Below are positions 40,274 through 49,290 of a stretch of 64,000 bases of DNA, one piece after another; positions within the stretch are counted from its first letter, which is position 1, and every line of letters begins with the position of its first letter. Source of the DNA: Enterobacter cancerogenus (lineage in GTDB: Bacteria > Pseudomonadota > Gammaproteobacteria > Enterobacterales > Enterobacteriaceae); NCBI GenBank assembly GCA_000773965.1, contig JRUP01000018.1, positions 489,115-553,114 of the forward strand, written 5' to 3'. A program made the position numbers and the translations under genes. The notes beneath the pieces were generated by a model. The model had not been told where the DNA came from. It worked only from the letters and a program-made list of their open reading frames with translations, and did no database searches.

Positions 40274-41383
40274 TTAGTCGATCAGCAAACGCAACATGCG
40301 GCGCAGCGGTTCAGCCGCGCCCCACAACAACTGGTCACCCACGGTGAAGGCGGAAAGGTATTCCGGACCCATGTTCAGTTTGCGCAGACGGCCCACTGGC
40401 GTAGTCAGCGTACCGGTCACCGCTGCAGGGGTCAGTTCACGCATGGTGATTTCGCGGTCATTTGGCACCACTTTCACCCATTCGTTATGAGAAGCCAGCA
40501 GCTGCTCGATTTCATTCAGCGGGATATCTTTTTTCAGCTTCAGGGTGAATGCCTGGCTGTGGCAGCGCAGTGCACCGACGCGCACACACAGACCATCCAC
40601 TGGGATCACGCTGCTGGTGCGCAGAATCTTGTTGGTTTCTGCCTGGCCTTTCCACTCTTCGCGGCTCTGGCCATTATCCAGCTGCTTGTCGATCCATGGA
40701 ATCAGGCTGCCCGCCAGCGGTACGCCGAAGTTATCGGTTGGCAAGGTGCCAGAACGGGTGAAATCGGTGACGCTGCGTTCGATATCCAGAATCGCTGAAG
40801 CCGGATCCTGCAGGGATTTCGCCACGTGGTCGTGCAGCATGCCCATTTGTGTCAGCAGCTCACGCATGTGACGTGCGCCGCCGCCGGATGCCGCCTGATA
40901 GGTAGCGACAGAGGCCCACTCCACCAGATCGTTAGCGAACAGACCGCCAAGTGACATCAGCATCAGGCTCACGGTACAGTTACCGCCGACGAAGGTTTTG
41001 ATACCGTTGTCGAGGCCCTGACGAATCACATTGTGGTTAACCGGATCGAGAATGATGATGGCATCATCTTTCATGCGTAGCGTCGAAGCCGCATCAATCC
41101 AGTAACCCTGCCAGCCGCTGTCACGCAGCTTAGGGTAAACTTCACTGGTGTAGTCACCGCCCTGGCAGGTGATAATAATATCCAGCGCCTTCAGCGCCTC
41201 GATATCAAAAGCATCCTGCAGCGCACCGGTCGACTTGCCGCCGAATGTCGGTGCTGCCTGACCAAGCTGAGACGTGGAGAAGAAGACCGGATTGATCACA
41301 TCAAAATCGCGTTCTTCACTCATGCGTGACATCAGCACAGAGCCGACCATGCCACGCCAACCAATAAAGCCTACATTCTTCAT
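40274..41383 (-). CDS. asd: Aspartate-semialdehyde dehydrogenase Asd
   Basis: NADP-dependent enzyme making aspartate semialdehyde for diaminopimelate, lysine, methionine and threonine; 369 residues. NADP loop [17 protein letters not shown] at the N-terminus; catalytic Cys136 in [17 protein letters not shown]; active-site segment [15 protein letters not shown]. The ATG at 41383 (MKNVGFIG) aligns with E. coli; the frame is open 19 codons further without homology. Monocistronic. Its partner lysC lies about 3.4 kb away on the same strand. Confidence 0.97.
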   Translation of the reverse strand: MKNVGFIGWRGMVGSVLMSRMSEERDFDVINPVFFSTSQLGQAAPTFGGKSTGALQDAFDIEALKALDIIITCQGGDYTSEVYPKLRDSGWQGYWIDAASTLRMKDDAIIILDPVNHNVIRQGLDNGIKTFVGGNCTVSLMLMSLGGLFANDLVEWASVATYQAASGGGARHMRELLTQMGMLHDHVAKSLQDPASAILDIERSVTDFTRSGTLPTDNFGVPLAGSLIPWIDKQLDNGQSREEWKGQAETNKILRTSSVIPVDGLCVRVGALRCHSQAFTLKLKKDIPLNEIEQLLASHNEWVKVVPNDREITMRELTPAAVTGTLTTPVGRLRKLNMGPEYLSAFTVGDQLLWGAAEPLRRMLRLLID

Positions 41384-41704
41384 TTTCTGTCCGTCCGGGG
41401 CGTTTTCACTGTGCCCTTCGTGGTGCGAGGAAAAGACCAAGCGGAATATCCAGTTGATCTGCGTAATAATCAGGTTTACCTGCGACCTCCAACTCTACAA
41501 AATGCAGGCTTTCTGGCAAGTGAATTAATTCGATTGCGCCAACTTTTTCAGCAGTACAACTAATACTCCCCTCAATGAATCGAGGTACGGGCAGGCGGAA
41601 ATTCGGAGTAACTCGATCGGCTACGCGAGTCAGCGCTCCGCAAGCCCATCGCCGCCAACGCACCTTAGTTGAAGAATGACGGGAACAAGGGATGGCTTTT
41701 ACCT
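41384..41704. other. asd-yhgN divergent intergenic region
   Basis: 321 bases holding the asd promoter (minus) and the yhgN promoter (plus). Most of it is also spanned by an unexplained minus-strand open frame (41406-41663). Base composition in 41440-41600 is more A+T-rich than the flanks. No assignable promoter pair. Confidence 0.4.
41406..41663 (-). CDS. Unrecognised 85-codon open frame upstream of asd (gene or relic)
   Basis: I do not recognise this frame. It would begin with GTG at 41663, has no internal Met codon and no clear ribosome site. The last 55 residues look protein-like: [20 protein letters not shown], then [20 protein letters not shown] and [16 protein letters not shown], with alternating hydrophobic and charged residues. 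It ends 22 bases before asd. It may be the 3' remnant of a lost gene, a small accessory protein with an unusual start, or chance. Confidence 0.25.
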   Translation of the reverse strand: MRWRRWACGALTRVADRVTPNFRLPVPRFIEGSISCTAEKVGAIELIHLPESLHFVELEVAGKPDYYADQLDIPLGLFLAPRRAQ

Positions 41705-42298
41705 ATGACTGAAATGATATCTGCGACCATATTGCTGCTGTTGATTATGGACCCGCTAGGCAACCTGCCGATTTTTATGTCGGTGCTCAAGCATCTCGAA
41801 CCCAAGCGCCGGCGTGCGGTGCTGATACGGGAAATGCTGATCGCACTGATCATCATGCTGCTGTTCCTGTTTACCGGCGAACGTATTCTGGCGTTCCTGA
41901 ATTTGCGCACTGAAACCGTCTCGATCTCCGGCGGCATCATCCTGTTCCTCATCGCCATTCGCATGATTTTTCCCTCTGGCGAAACCAGCACCAGCGGATT
42001 ACCTGCGGGTGAAGAGCCATTTCTGGTGCCGCTGGCGATTCCGCTGGTTGCAGGCCCTTCGCTGTTAGCCACGCTGATGCTGCTGTCACATCAATATCCC
42101 AATCAGATGTCACATTTGGTTGGCGCATTGCTGATTGCCTGGGGTGTTACCGTGGTCATTTTGCTGATGTCAGGGCTGTTTTTACGCCTGTTGGGCGACA
42201 AAGGCGTTAACGCGCTGGAGCGGTTGATGGGCTTGATTTTGATTATGCTGGCAACGCAGATGTTCCTGGATGGGATCCGCGCTTATCTGAAACTGTAG
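41705..42298 (+). CDS. yhgN: MarC-family inner-membrane protein YhgN
   Basis: 197-residue MarC-family membrane protein of unknown function with six predicted helices. LIMDPLGNLPIFMSVLKHLE, RAVLIREMLIAL, ETVSISGGIILFLIAIRM and LGDKGVNALERLMGLILIM are close to E. coli YhgN. The ATG at 41705 aligns with E. coli; the open frame starts 12 codons earlier. In E. coli too it neighbours asd; gntU, its other E. coli neighbour, is here 41 kb away. Confidence 0.93.
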   Translation: MTEMISATILLLLIMDPLGNLPIFMSVLKHLEPKRRRAVLIREMLIALIIMLLFLFTGERILAFLNLRTETVSISGGIILFLIAIRMIFPSGETSTSGLPAGEEPFLVPLAIPLVAGPSLLATLMLLSHQYPNQMSHLVGALLIAWGVTVVILLMSGLFLRLLGDKGVNALERLMGLILIMLATQMFLDGIRAYLKL

Positions 42299-42313
42299 CC
42301 ATAGGAAGGGAAG

Positions 42314-42637
42314 ATGCTGATAACCCGATTTTTTACGATTATCAAAGATGGCTTTCTCAAGACGTTTAACTTTAGTGGGCTGGAAAGACGTGCAGGCTAC
42401 GTGGTGTTCGTCGTGTTTCAGGTGATCTGGTTTTGCCTTTACCTGCAGCTGTTTGCCATGAAGAGTGGCGAAATTGCTTTCGTGCCGCTGCTGCTGTTTA
42501 TCCTGCCGTTGCTGTCTTGTGGCAGCCGAAGGATTAATGATGCGGGTTATTCGCGAGGTGTTTTTATTCTCTTGCTGATCGCGCCTTATTTGCTGTTCCC
42601 TTTCCTGGCATTCCCTGCTTCGGTAGCGCGTAAATAA
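42314..42637 (+). CDS. DUF805-type small membrane protein
   Basis: 107-residue membrane protein with three hydrophobic segments. The N-terminal FNFSGLERRAGYVVFVVFQ and the later RRINDAGYSRGVFILLLIAPY follow the DUF805 plan (aromatic RxxYW-like start, then an R-x-N/H-D-x-G-x-S motif). Function unknown; the family is also called YhaH-like. AGGAAGGGAAG precedes the ATG, 15 bases after yhgN, so the two may be co-transcribed. Not present beside yhgN in E. coli. Confidence 0.75.
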   Translation: MLITRFFTIIKDGFLKTFNFSGLERRAGYVVFVVFQVIWFCLYLQLFAMKSGEIAFVPLLLFILPLLSCGSRRINDAGYSRGVFILLLIAPYLLFPFLAFPASVARK

Positions 42638-42645
42638 ATAGACAG

Positions 42646-42669
42646 CGGGCGGCACTTTGGCCGCCCGCT
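42646..42669. terminator. Convergent hairpin between DUF805 gene and panS
   Basis: GCGGGCGG (42646-42653) and CCGCCCGC (42662-42669) form a strong stem with an eight-base loop between two converging genes. It lacks a clear T-run on either side, so it may be a factor-assisted terminator. Confidence 0.55.
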
Positions 42670-42676
42670 CGCAGGA

Positions 42677-43600
42677 TTACTTCTGCTTCTTCTCAATCGG
42701 TTTGCCCGACCAGTAACCGGCCAGCAGTGAACCTGACAGGTTGTGCCACACCGAGAACAGCGCACCTGGCAAGGCGGCCAGCGGCGAGAAGTAGAGTTTG
42801 CCCAGCGTTGCCGCCAGACCGGAGTTCTGCATGCCCACTTCCAGCGCCAGCGTGCGGCAGGTAGATTCGTCAAAGCCAAACAGCTTGCCGCCCCAGTAAC
42901 CGCCCAGCAGGCCGATGGCGTTATGCAGGATCACCGCCGCAATCACCACAAGGCCGACAGAACCGATAAAGCCCTGAGAACCCGCTACCACTGCGCTGAT
43001 AATCAGCAGAATGCAGACCATGGAAAATGCCGGCAGATAGGGCTCAACGCGGCGCACCACGCTGTTCATTGAGTGGTGGATGATCAGACCCAGACCAATC
43101 GGGATAACCACGATTTTAATAATGCTGAGCAGCATGCCGATCACATCGACCTGAATGTGAGTATCGACATAGAAGCGCGTCAGTAGCGGCGTGGCGAAAA
43201 CACCCACCAGCGCAGACACTGAAGAGATGGTCACGGACAGGGCCACATCACCCTTCGCCAGATAGATCATCACATTGGAGGCGGTACCGCTGGCCACGCT
43301 GCCCACCAGGATCATCCCGGCTGAAAGGTCCGGCGGCATATGGAACAGTTTTGCCAGGCCCCAGGCGGCGAGTGGCATCACCAGATAGTGCAAAAAGGTG
43401 CCGGCGATAACCGGTGCCGGACGTGTCAGCACACGTTTGAAATCATCAATATTCAGCGTCACCCCCATGCCGAACATGATCAGCATTAGCAGGTAAGTGA
43501 CCCACGGCCCAATGCCGAGGAATGTCGAGGGCGAGTAATACGCCGCGACCGAGAGCAGCACGGCCCAGAGCGGGAACAGGCGGGTTAACTTGGCGAGCAT
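42677..43600 (-). CDS. panS: PanS-like BASS-family transporter
   Basis: Membrane protein of 307 residues with about ten helices, bile acid:sodium symporter family. [55 protein letters not shown] and [15 protein letters not shown] are the family motifs. It resembles the Salmonella ketopantoate/pantoate transporter PanS; the substrate here is inferred from overall similarity. E. coli K-12 has no such gene at yhgN or lysC. Confidence 0.8.
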   Translation of the reverse strand: MLAKLTRLFPLWAVLLSVAAYYSPSTFLGIGPWVTYLLMLIMFGMGVTLNIDDFKRVLTRPAPVIAGTFLHYLVMPLAAWGLAKLFHMPPDLSAGMILVGSVASGTASNVMIYLAKGDVALSVTISSVSALVGVFATPLLTRFYVDTHIQVDVIGMLLSIIKIVVIPIGLGLIIHHSMNSVVRRVEPYLPAFSMVCILLIISAVVAGSQGFIGSVGLVVIAAVILHNAIGLLGGYWGGKLFGFDESTCRTLALEVGMQNSGLAATLGKLYFSPLAALPGALFSVWHNLSGSLLAGYWSGKPIEKKQK

Positions 43601-43781
43601 GGAGAGACTTCCTTAGATATTTTTTAATTTATTTCATATGCCACAGATGAAGTGCCGCGCGGGGAACGACCACAGCGACGGACGCGGGATCATAACATTT
43701 CATTATCGTGACGTAAGGCGGGAAGTCGCTGGCAGGATAAAATGCGGATCGTCTGCGGTCGATCCGCGCTTTGTAGAGAAA

Positions 43782-44474
43782 TTACTCTGCTTTTTCCAGT
43801 AAAACACGGTAGATCACACCACCGATTGCCGCACCAATAATCGGCATCAGCCAGAACATCCAGAGTTGCTGCAATGCCCAACCGCCCTGGAAAATCGCCA
43901 CACCGGTGCTGCGTGCTGGATTGACGGAGGTATTGGTCACCGGAATGCTCACCAGGTGGATCAGCGTTAGCGCCAGCCCAATGGCAATCGGTGCGAAACC
44001 GGCCGGTGCGCGTTTATCGGTCGCGCCCATGATCACCACCAGGAAGATTGCCGTCATCACCGTTTCACAGATCATCCCGGCATGCAGGCTAAATCCGCCC
44101 GGTGAATGCTCACCATAGCCATTCGAAGCGAACCCGCTGGCAGCGGCATCAAAGCCGGGTTTACCGCTGGCAATCAGATACAACACGCCGCCTGCGGCTA
44201 CGGCGCCGATTAACTGCACGATGATGTAAGGGATCACCTGAGCGGCCGGGAAACGCCCTCCCACCGTCAACCCTATGGTGACGGCCGGATTAAAATGCCC
44301 ACCGGAAATGTGCCCCACGGCGAATGCCATCACCAGCACCGTTAAACCAAATGCCAGCGCCACGCCCGCAAAACCAATCCCGACTTGTGGGAAGGTGGCA
44401 GCTAATACCGCGCTGCCACACCCGCCTAACACCAGAACAAACGTGCCTACCCCTTCAGCAACCAATCTTTGCAT
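43782..44474 (-). CDS. aqpZ: Aquaporin AqpZ
   Basis: Six-helix water channel, 230 residues. Both NPA boxes are present: [10 protein letters not shown] near residue 62 and [13 protein letters not shown] near 183, with arginine after the second NPA as in water-selective aquaporins. [20 protein letters not shown] is shared with E. coli AqpZ. I start at the third in-frame ATG (44474), eight bases from GAGGG; 44480 and 44507 are alternatives. Flanked by lysC and panS, unlike in E. coli. Confidence 0.93.
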   Translation of the reverse strand: MQRLVAEGVGTFVLVLGGCGSAVLAATFPQVGIGFAGVALAFGLTVLVMAFAVGHISGGHFNPAVTIGLTVGGRFPAAQVIPYIIVQLIGAVAAGGVLYLIASGKPGFDAAASGFASNGYGEHSPGGFSLHAGMICETVMTAIFLVVIMGATDKRAPAGFAPIAIGLALTLIHLVSIPVTNTSVNPARSTGVAIFQGGWALQQLWMFWLMPIIGAAIGGVIYRVLLEKAE

Positions 44475-44739
44475 AGCCATTCCCTCAAAAATTGAATGTT
44501 TTCCCATTGGGACAATCGATAAGGGCGATTAAAACGTAACCGCTGATTAGCAGCGTAGTGGGATATGGAGACAATTCCAGTGGGGAAAACGAAGTAAATA
44601 GCTATGAATCATGGGGTTATCAAGAAATCACTGGTGCGGAAAGCGGGCTGCCGTTTGGCTTAATTTATTGTTTAACGAAATTTATAAAATAAAAAAGCCG
44701 GACCAGGTCCGGCTTGATGGATTGCGCTAAAAATTTGCC
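44475..44739. other. aqpZ upstream region with the lysC terminator
   Basis: About 265 bases, AT-rich at 44620-44700. The right part holds the lysC terminator; the left must contain the aqpZ promoter. No further gene is seen. Confidence 0.45.
44690..44714 (-). terminator. Terminator of lysC
   Basis: GCCGGACCAGGTCCGGC (44697-44713) is a tight stem with an A-run at 44691-44696, giving T6 on the minus strand directly after the lysC stop. Confidence 0.9.
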
Positions 44740-46095
44740 TTAAGAACCAAAAAGATTCTTATGCAGCGCGCGCACCACTTCTTCTGCGTCTGGCGTTGGC
44801 ACCAGGAAGCACAGGTTATAGCTGCTGGCACCGTAGCAAATCATGCGCAGATTAAACGGCTCAAGGGCACCAAACACCTCTTTACCGACACCGCAGGCTT
44901 TCGACAGGTTGTTGCCGATAATCGCCACCAGCGCCAGGTTCTCTTCCACCTCCACGCGGCACAGTGAAGAGAGTTCGGTCAACAGTGCTTGCGTCAACAG
45001 GCTCTCACCGGTGGTCGAAGAACCGGTGGTATCCAGCGTCAGCGCCACGCTCACTTCTGACGTGGTGACCAGATCGACGGAGATGTTATGGCGGGCCAGA
45101 ATCGCAAACACTTCGGCCAGGAAGCCGTGCGCGTGCAGCATGTTCAGGCTGTGCAGCGTCATCAGCGTTTGCTTACGACGCAGTGCCAGCGCGCGGAACA
45201 GCGGTGGATTCTGCGTTTCATTGCACACCCGCGTGCCACCGGCAGCCGGATCTTTGCTCGAACCCACGAACACCGGAATGTCACTGCGCACAGCTGGCAG
45301 CAAGGTCGCCGGATGCAGCACTTTCGCGCCGAAGATTGCCATTTCAGCCGCTTCTTCGAAGGTAATTTCTTCGATGCGTTTCGCGGTGGGCACCACGCGC
45401 GGGTCGGTGGTGTAGATACCGGCCACGTCAGTCCAGATATCCACACGCGACGCCTGCAGGGCTTCTCCCAACAGTGCTGCGGTATAGTCGCTGCCGCCAC
45501 GTCCCAGCGTGGTGGTGCGCCCTTTGCCTTCGCTACCAATAAAGCCCTGAGTAACGACCAGTGCTTCTGCAACACGTGGAGCCAGTTGCGCGGTGGACAG
45601 CTCTTTCAGCGTGGCAACATCAGGCTCAGCACGACCAAAACGGTCGCTGGTGCGCATCACTTTACGCACATCAAACCATTCGGCATTGACCTGACGCTCA
45701 CGCAGCACTTCCACGAACAGCAGGGTCGACATCAGCTCACCGTGGCTTACCAACTCATCGGTCAGCGCATGTGAGGTCGCCAGCGCAGTCGCTTCCGCCA
45801 GCATCAGGATGTTTTCCAGCATGCGATCAATCTCCTGGCGAATCACTTCAGGGGATTGCAGGCGATCAATGATGGCGTATTGAATGTTGCGAATTTCGTC
45901 CAGCAGGTGTGCGCGCTGCTCCAGTTCCCGGCCTTCAGCCAGAGAAACCAGCAGATTAGTCACGCCAGCAGACGCAGAGAGCACCACTAAACGGGTATTG
46001 GCATCAGAGAGCACAACATCCGCACTGCGGTTCATGGCATCAAAATCGGCAACGCTGGTGCCGCCAAATTTTGCCACGATCAGGTTTTGAGACAT
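44740..46095 (-). CDS. lysC: Lysine-sensitive aspartokinase III LysC
   Basis: Aspartate kinase that starts the diaminopimelate/lysine branch, 451 residues (449 in E. coli). N-terminal VAKFGGTSVADFDAMNRSAD; catalytic GRGGSDYTAALLGEALQA and WTDVAGIYTTDPRVVP. The C-terminal third contains two ACT domains for lysine inhibition (around SLNMLHAHGFLAEVFAILAR and LVAIIGNNLSKACGV). GAGG lies before the ATG, and a lysine riboswitch occupies the leader. Monocistronic. Confidence 0.96.
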   Translation of the reverse strand: MSQNLIVAKFGGTSVADFDAMNRSADVVLSDANTRLVVLSASAGVTNLLVSLAEGRELEQRAHLLDEIRNIQYAIIDRLQSPEVIRQEIDRMLENILMLAEATALATSHALTDELVSHGELMSTLLFVEVLRERQVNAEWFDVRKVMRTSDRFGRAEPDVATLKELSTAQLAPRVAEALVVTQGFIGSEGKGRTTTLGRGGSDYTAALLGEALQASRVDIWTDVAGIYTTDPRVVPTAKRIEEITFEEAAEMAIFGAKVLHPATLLPAVRSDIPVFVGSSKDPAAGGTRVCNETQNPPLFRALALRRKQTLMTLHSLNMLHAHGFLAEVFAILARHNISVDLVTTSEVSVALTLDTTGSSTTGESLLTQALLTELSSLCRVEVEENLALVAIIGNNLSKACGVGKEVFGALEPFNLRMICYGASSYNLCFLVPTPDAEEVVRALHKNLFGS

Positions 46096-46153
46096 GTTAC
46101 GAACCTCGTGTCAGATTAGCTTTCTCCCGTGGTTAAACGGAAGAGGTGATTTC

Positions 46154-46179
46154 AGCCTTGGCACAAGAGAAGAGCAGAA
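46154..46179 (-). promoter_or_regulatory. Conserved element downstream of the lysine aptamer
   Basis: On the minus strand GCTCTTCTCTTGTGCCAAGG and then CTGAAA follow the aptamer, nearly identical to E. coli although surrounding bases differ. It lies 59-84 bases before lysC and is probably part of the expression platform. Confidence 0.6.
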
Positions 46180-46208
46180 TTGGACAGACAAGATCAGGAG
46201 ATGAGTCA

Positions 46209-46394
46209 CCAAAAGCACTTCACCTTGCGAAACGTCCGACTGCGGACGCTTCTGGTGACAACCCAGAGGATTCAGCCCCTGCAGCCGACAGGACAACACT
46301 CCGCGTGTTGTTCCATCTCGGCGTCGCACCCCATGATGTGTTGTCGTTGGATACGGATCCTCAAACACACTGCCTGGGCGACGCGCCTCTTCTG
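46209..46394 (-). promoter_or_regulatory. Lysine riboswitch (L box) in the lysC leader
   Basis: On the minus strand the aptamer is closed by CCAGAAG (46394-46388) pairing with CTTTTGG (46215-46209). It contains AGAGGCGCGTCGCCCAGG at the 5' side, then GGGGTGCGACGCCGAGATGG, CAGGGGCTGAATCC, TGGGTTGTCACCAGAAGCG and CGCAGTCGGACGTTTCGCAA, in the order of the E. coli lysC leader. Lysine binding is expected to reduce lysC translation and mRNA stability. Confidence 0.93.
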
Positions 46395-46794
46395 GCTTGC
46401 ACCCAAAGGTGCAAGTCGCGGGCACAAAATACTGATTAATTTTGCTGCTGTCCAGCCTTGCAACACGTTGAAAATTCTTTTTTAGAATTACGCCAGCGCA
46501 TCGCAGAACAAACGCTGGCAGCCACACCCGCCTAAAGTAGTCAACGGCGCGCAAAAACGCGGCTTTTTGCTGATGCGGCACAGGGAATTTTTTTGCCAGA
46601 ACATCGACAATCGCCGCCGGATTAACCTGAAACCTTGCGGCCACGGTCACAAATTTTTTCCCTTCGTTTGCAACTGTGGTCATACTGAAACCCGTTCGCG
46701 GTAGCGTATCAGCCACAAGAAATGCTTAGCACGCTGGGCCAGCAGGACGCGCCCGGCCTGGAATGACGGTTCTTATTTCAACAAGAGTGTTGCC
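46395..46794. other. lysC-pgi divergent promoter region
   Basis: About 400 bases between the riboswitch and pgi. A hairpin TTGCACC/GGTGCAA lies just outside the aptamer (46396-46415). The lysC promoter should be near 46440-46500, where the minus strand reads TTCAACGTGTTGC and AATTTTC-like AT-rich sequence. The pgi promoter must lie in 46500-46780. Open frames crossing the leader have no family signature. Confidence 0.45.
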
Positions 46795-48441
46795 ATGAAA
46801 AATATCAATCCGAAACAAACCGCAGCCTGGAAAGCGCTGCAGCAGCATTTTGACCAGATGAAATCGGTGCAGATCGCCGACCTGTTTAAAGATGATGCCG
46901 ATCGTTTTGCGAAATTCTCTGCCACCTTCGATGACCAGATGCTGGTGGATTTCTCAAAAAACCGCATCACCCAGGAAACCCTCGATAAGTTACAGGCGCT
47001 GGCAAAAGAGACCGATCTGGCGGGCGCCATCAAATCCATGTTCTCTGGCGAGAAGATTAACCGCACCGAAGAGCGTGCCGTGCTGCACGTTGCTTTGCGT
47101 AATCGCAGCAACACGCCAATCATCGTGGATGGCAAAGACGTGATGCCAGAAGTGAATGCGGTGCTGGCGAAGATGAAAGGCTTCTCTGAGCGCATCATCA
47201 GCGGTGAGTGGAAAGGTTATACCGGCAAAGCGATCACCGACGTGGTGAACATCGGTATCGGCGGTTCGGATCTCGGTCCATTCATGGTGACTGAGGCGCT
47301 GCGCCCGTATAAAAACCACCTGAACATGCACTTTGTTTCTAACGTTGATGGCACGCACATTGCCGAAACGCTGAAAGATCTCAGCCCGGAAACCACCCTG
47401 TTCCTCGTGGCGTCTAAAACCTTCACCACCCAGGAAACCATGACCAACGCCCACAGCGCGCGCGACTGGTTCCTGAAAACCGCGGGCGACCAGCAGCATG
47501 TCGCCAAACACTTTGCTGCGCTGTCGACCAACGGTAAAGCGGTGGGCGAGTTCGGTATCGATACCGACAATATGTTTGAGTTCTGGGACTGGGTCGGCGG
47601 TCGCTATTCACTGTGGTCAGCGATTGGCTTGTCGATCATCCTGTCAGTGGGCTTCGAGAATTTCGAGCAGCTGCTGAGCGGCGCAAATGCGATGGACAAC
47701 CACTTCGCCAACACGCCAGCCGAGCAGAACCTGCCGGTGTTGCTGGCACTGATCGGTATCTGGTACAACAACTTCTTTGGTGCCGAAACCGAAGCCATCC
47801 TGCCTTACGACCAGTACATGCACCGTTTCGCAGCGTACTTCCAGCAGGGCAATATGGAGTCCAACGGTAAGTACGTGGATCGCGAAGGTAACCCGGTGGA
47901 TTACCAGACCGGCCCAATTATCTGGGGCGAGCCTGGCACCAACGGTCAGCATGCGTTTTATCAGCTGATTCATCAGGGCACCAAACTGATCCCTTGCGAC
48001 TTTATCGCGCCGGCGCAGACCCACAACGCACTGACCGATCACCATCCGAAGCTGCTGTCGAACTTCTTCGCGCAGACCGAAGCGCTGGCGTTTGGTAAAT
48101 CTCGTGATGTGGTAGAGAAAGAGTTTACCGATGCCGGTAAATCCGTTGAGTCTGTTGCTCACATCGTGCCGTTCAAGGTGTTCGAAGGTAACCGCCCAAC
48201 CAACTCCATCCTGCTACGTGAAATCACCCCGTTCAGCCTGGGTGCACTGATTGCGCTGTACGAACACAAGATCTTTACCCAGGGCGCGATTCTCAACATC
48301 TTCACCTTTGACCAATGGGGTGTTGAATTGGGTAAACAGCTGGCAAACCGTATTCTGCCAGAGCTGGAAAATGAATCGCAGATCAGCAGCCACGACAGTT
48401 CCACGAATGGCTTAATTAACCGCTATAAATCCTGGCGTTAA
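46795..48441 (+). CDS. pgi: Glucose-6-phosphate isomerase Pgi
   Basis: Glycolytic isomerase of glucose-6-P and fructose-6-P, 548 residues (549 in E. coli). It shows [18 protein letters not shown], the PGI signature [16 protein letters not shown] near residue 270, [13 protein letters not shown] with the catalytic Glu, and the second signature [16 protein letters not shown]. Monocistronic; terminator follows. Confidence 0.97.
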   Translation: MKNINPKQTAAWKALQQHFDQMKSVQIADLFKDDADRFAKFSATFDDQMLVDFSKNRITQETLDKLQALAKETDLAGAIKSMFSGEKINRTEERAVLHVALRNRSNTPIIVDGKDVMPEVNAVLAKMKGFSERIISGEWKGYTGKAITDVVNIGIGGSDLGPFMVTEALRPYKNHLNMHFVSNVDGTHIAETLKDLSPETTLFLVASKTFTTQETMTNAHSARDWFLKTAGDQQHVAKHFAALSTNGKAVGEFGIDTDNMFEFWDWVGGRYSLWSAIGLSIILSVGFENFEQLLSGANAMDNHFANTPAEQNLPVLLALIGIWYNNFFGAETEAILPYDQYMHRFAAYFQQGNMESNGKYVDREGNPVDYQTGPIIWGEPGTNGQHAFYQLIHQGTKLIPCDFIAPAQTHNALTDHHPKLLSNFFAQTEALAFGKSRDVVEKEFTDAGKSVESVAHIVPFKVFEGNRPTNSILLREITPFSLGALIALYEHKIFTQGAILNIFTFDQWGVELGKQLANRILPELENESQISSHDSSTNGLINRYKSWR

Positions 48442-48460
48442 TTTTCCTGCCGATACGAAT

Positions 48461-48486
48461 AAGGCGGCTTAATTGCCGCCTTATTT
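48461..48486 (+). terminator. Terminator of pgi
   Basis: AAGGCGGCTTAATTGCCGCCTT forms an eight-base stem with a six-base loop and is followed by ATTTC, 20 bases after the pgi stop. Confidence 0.85.
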
Positions 48487-48964
48487 CTATCAAACATGCA
48501 ATAAACCTCGCAATTTTGTTATTTAGCGATCCCGTTACGGTTAGATAATTCTTAAAATGCGCTAAGGAAAATCGGAGTTTGTTTAAAATGAATAGCATGA
48601 CACTCATCAAAAAATGGATCTAATTCGCCCACCAAAAATAAGCATCTATTTGATTAATCTATCATTAAAATTAAAGCACATTCAGGAAAATCTGATTATT
48701 CCTATTCCGTACCATTTTTTAATGCAAAAGTGAAAAATGCTGCTGTGTCAGCCACAACCACTCAAATATCCCGCCACCTGAAAAATCTTCATTTAAAAAA
48801 AGCAGCTATCGCCAATTCGCCGTATTTATCACCAGAATAACCCCTGTTTTTCACCCTCTTTTACTGGCGATGAACTCTGGTAATTTGTTGCCCTATACTG
48901 AACGCGCCCGAAATTAGGGTACATCCTTCATTCATTTGTTTCTAAAAATGCAGGAAACGTTGTT
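48487..48964 (+). other. Long AT-rich leader upstream of yjbE
   Basis: About 480 bases with no credible gene and much lower G+C than the flanking genes. A -10-like TATACT is at 48894-48899, giving a start about 55 bases before yjbE. A candidate RcsAB box lies at 48691-48704. The size and composition suggest multiple regulatory inputs or H-NS silencing, as for many exopolysaccharide operons. Confidence 0.5.
48691..48704 (+). promoter_or_regulatory. Candidate RcsAB box upstream of yjbE
   Basis: TCTGATTATTCCTA agrees with the RcsAB consensus TAAGAATATTCCTA at 11 of 14 positions, including the whole TATTCCTA half. It is about 260 bases before yjbE. E. coli yjbEFGH is activated by the Rcs phosphorelay, which makes the site plausible; distance to the promoter is a concern. 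Confidence 0.4.
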
Positions 48965-49213
48965 ATGAAAAAACTGATGGTTGCCGGTGCAGCCTTACTT
49001 TACGTTGCCGTTTCTTCCGCTGCGATTGCCGCACCGGAAGAAGCTGGTGCTGCAGCGGGCGCGCAGGCGGGAGCAATCTCGACCGGTGCCACGACCGCTG
49101 TGGGTATCGGCGCACTGGGCGCGTTAGTAGGACTCGGCATCGCTGCTGCTGGCGGCGGTGACGGCGCAAATACCGGCACAACAACGACCACCACAACGAG
49201 CACCACGCGTTGA
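48965..49213 (+). CDS. yjbE: YjbE, small exported Gly/Ala/Thr-rich protein
   Basis: 82-residue secreted protein, first gene of the yjbEFGH exopolysaccharide operon. The signal peptide spans residues 1-23 (MKKLMVAGAALLYVAVSSAA, then IAA). The mature part is Ala/Gly-rich (GAAAGAQAGAISTGATTAVG), has a short hydrophobic stretch GIGALGALVGLGIAAAGGG, and ends in a poly-threonine tail. Function unknown; very small and abundant-looking, followed by a terminator-like hairpin. Confidence 0.88.
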   Translation: MKKLMVAGAALLYVAVSSAAIAAPEEAGAAAGAQAGAISTGATTAVGIGALGALVGLGIAAAGGGDGANTGTTTTTTTSTTR

Positions 49214-49230
49214 TGTAGCACCTTTAAACA

Positions 49231-49259
49231 TAACCACACAGCCGTGTGGTTATTTTTTG
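49231..49259 (+). terminator. Terminator/attenuator between yjbE and yjbF
   Basis: TAACCACAC (49231-49239) pairs with GTGTGGTTA (49244-49252) in a perfect stem with a four-base loop, followed by TTTTTTG. It would stop most transcripts after yjbE, so yjbE should be made in excess over yjbFGH. Confidence 0.85.
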
Positions 49260-49290
49260 CCTGGTTTTATTTTTGACAGGGATATACACA

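Noticed and set aside
46111-46716. 201-codon minus-strand frame upstream of lysC
   Set aside because: It runs through the lysine riboswitch; its sequence is explained by aptamer stems, not by protein constraint.
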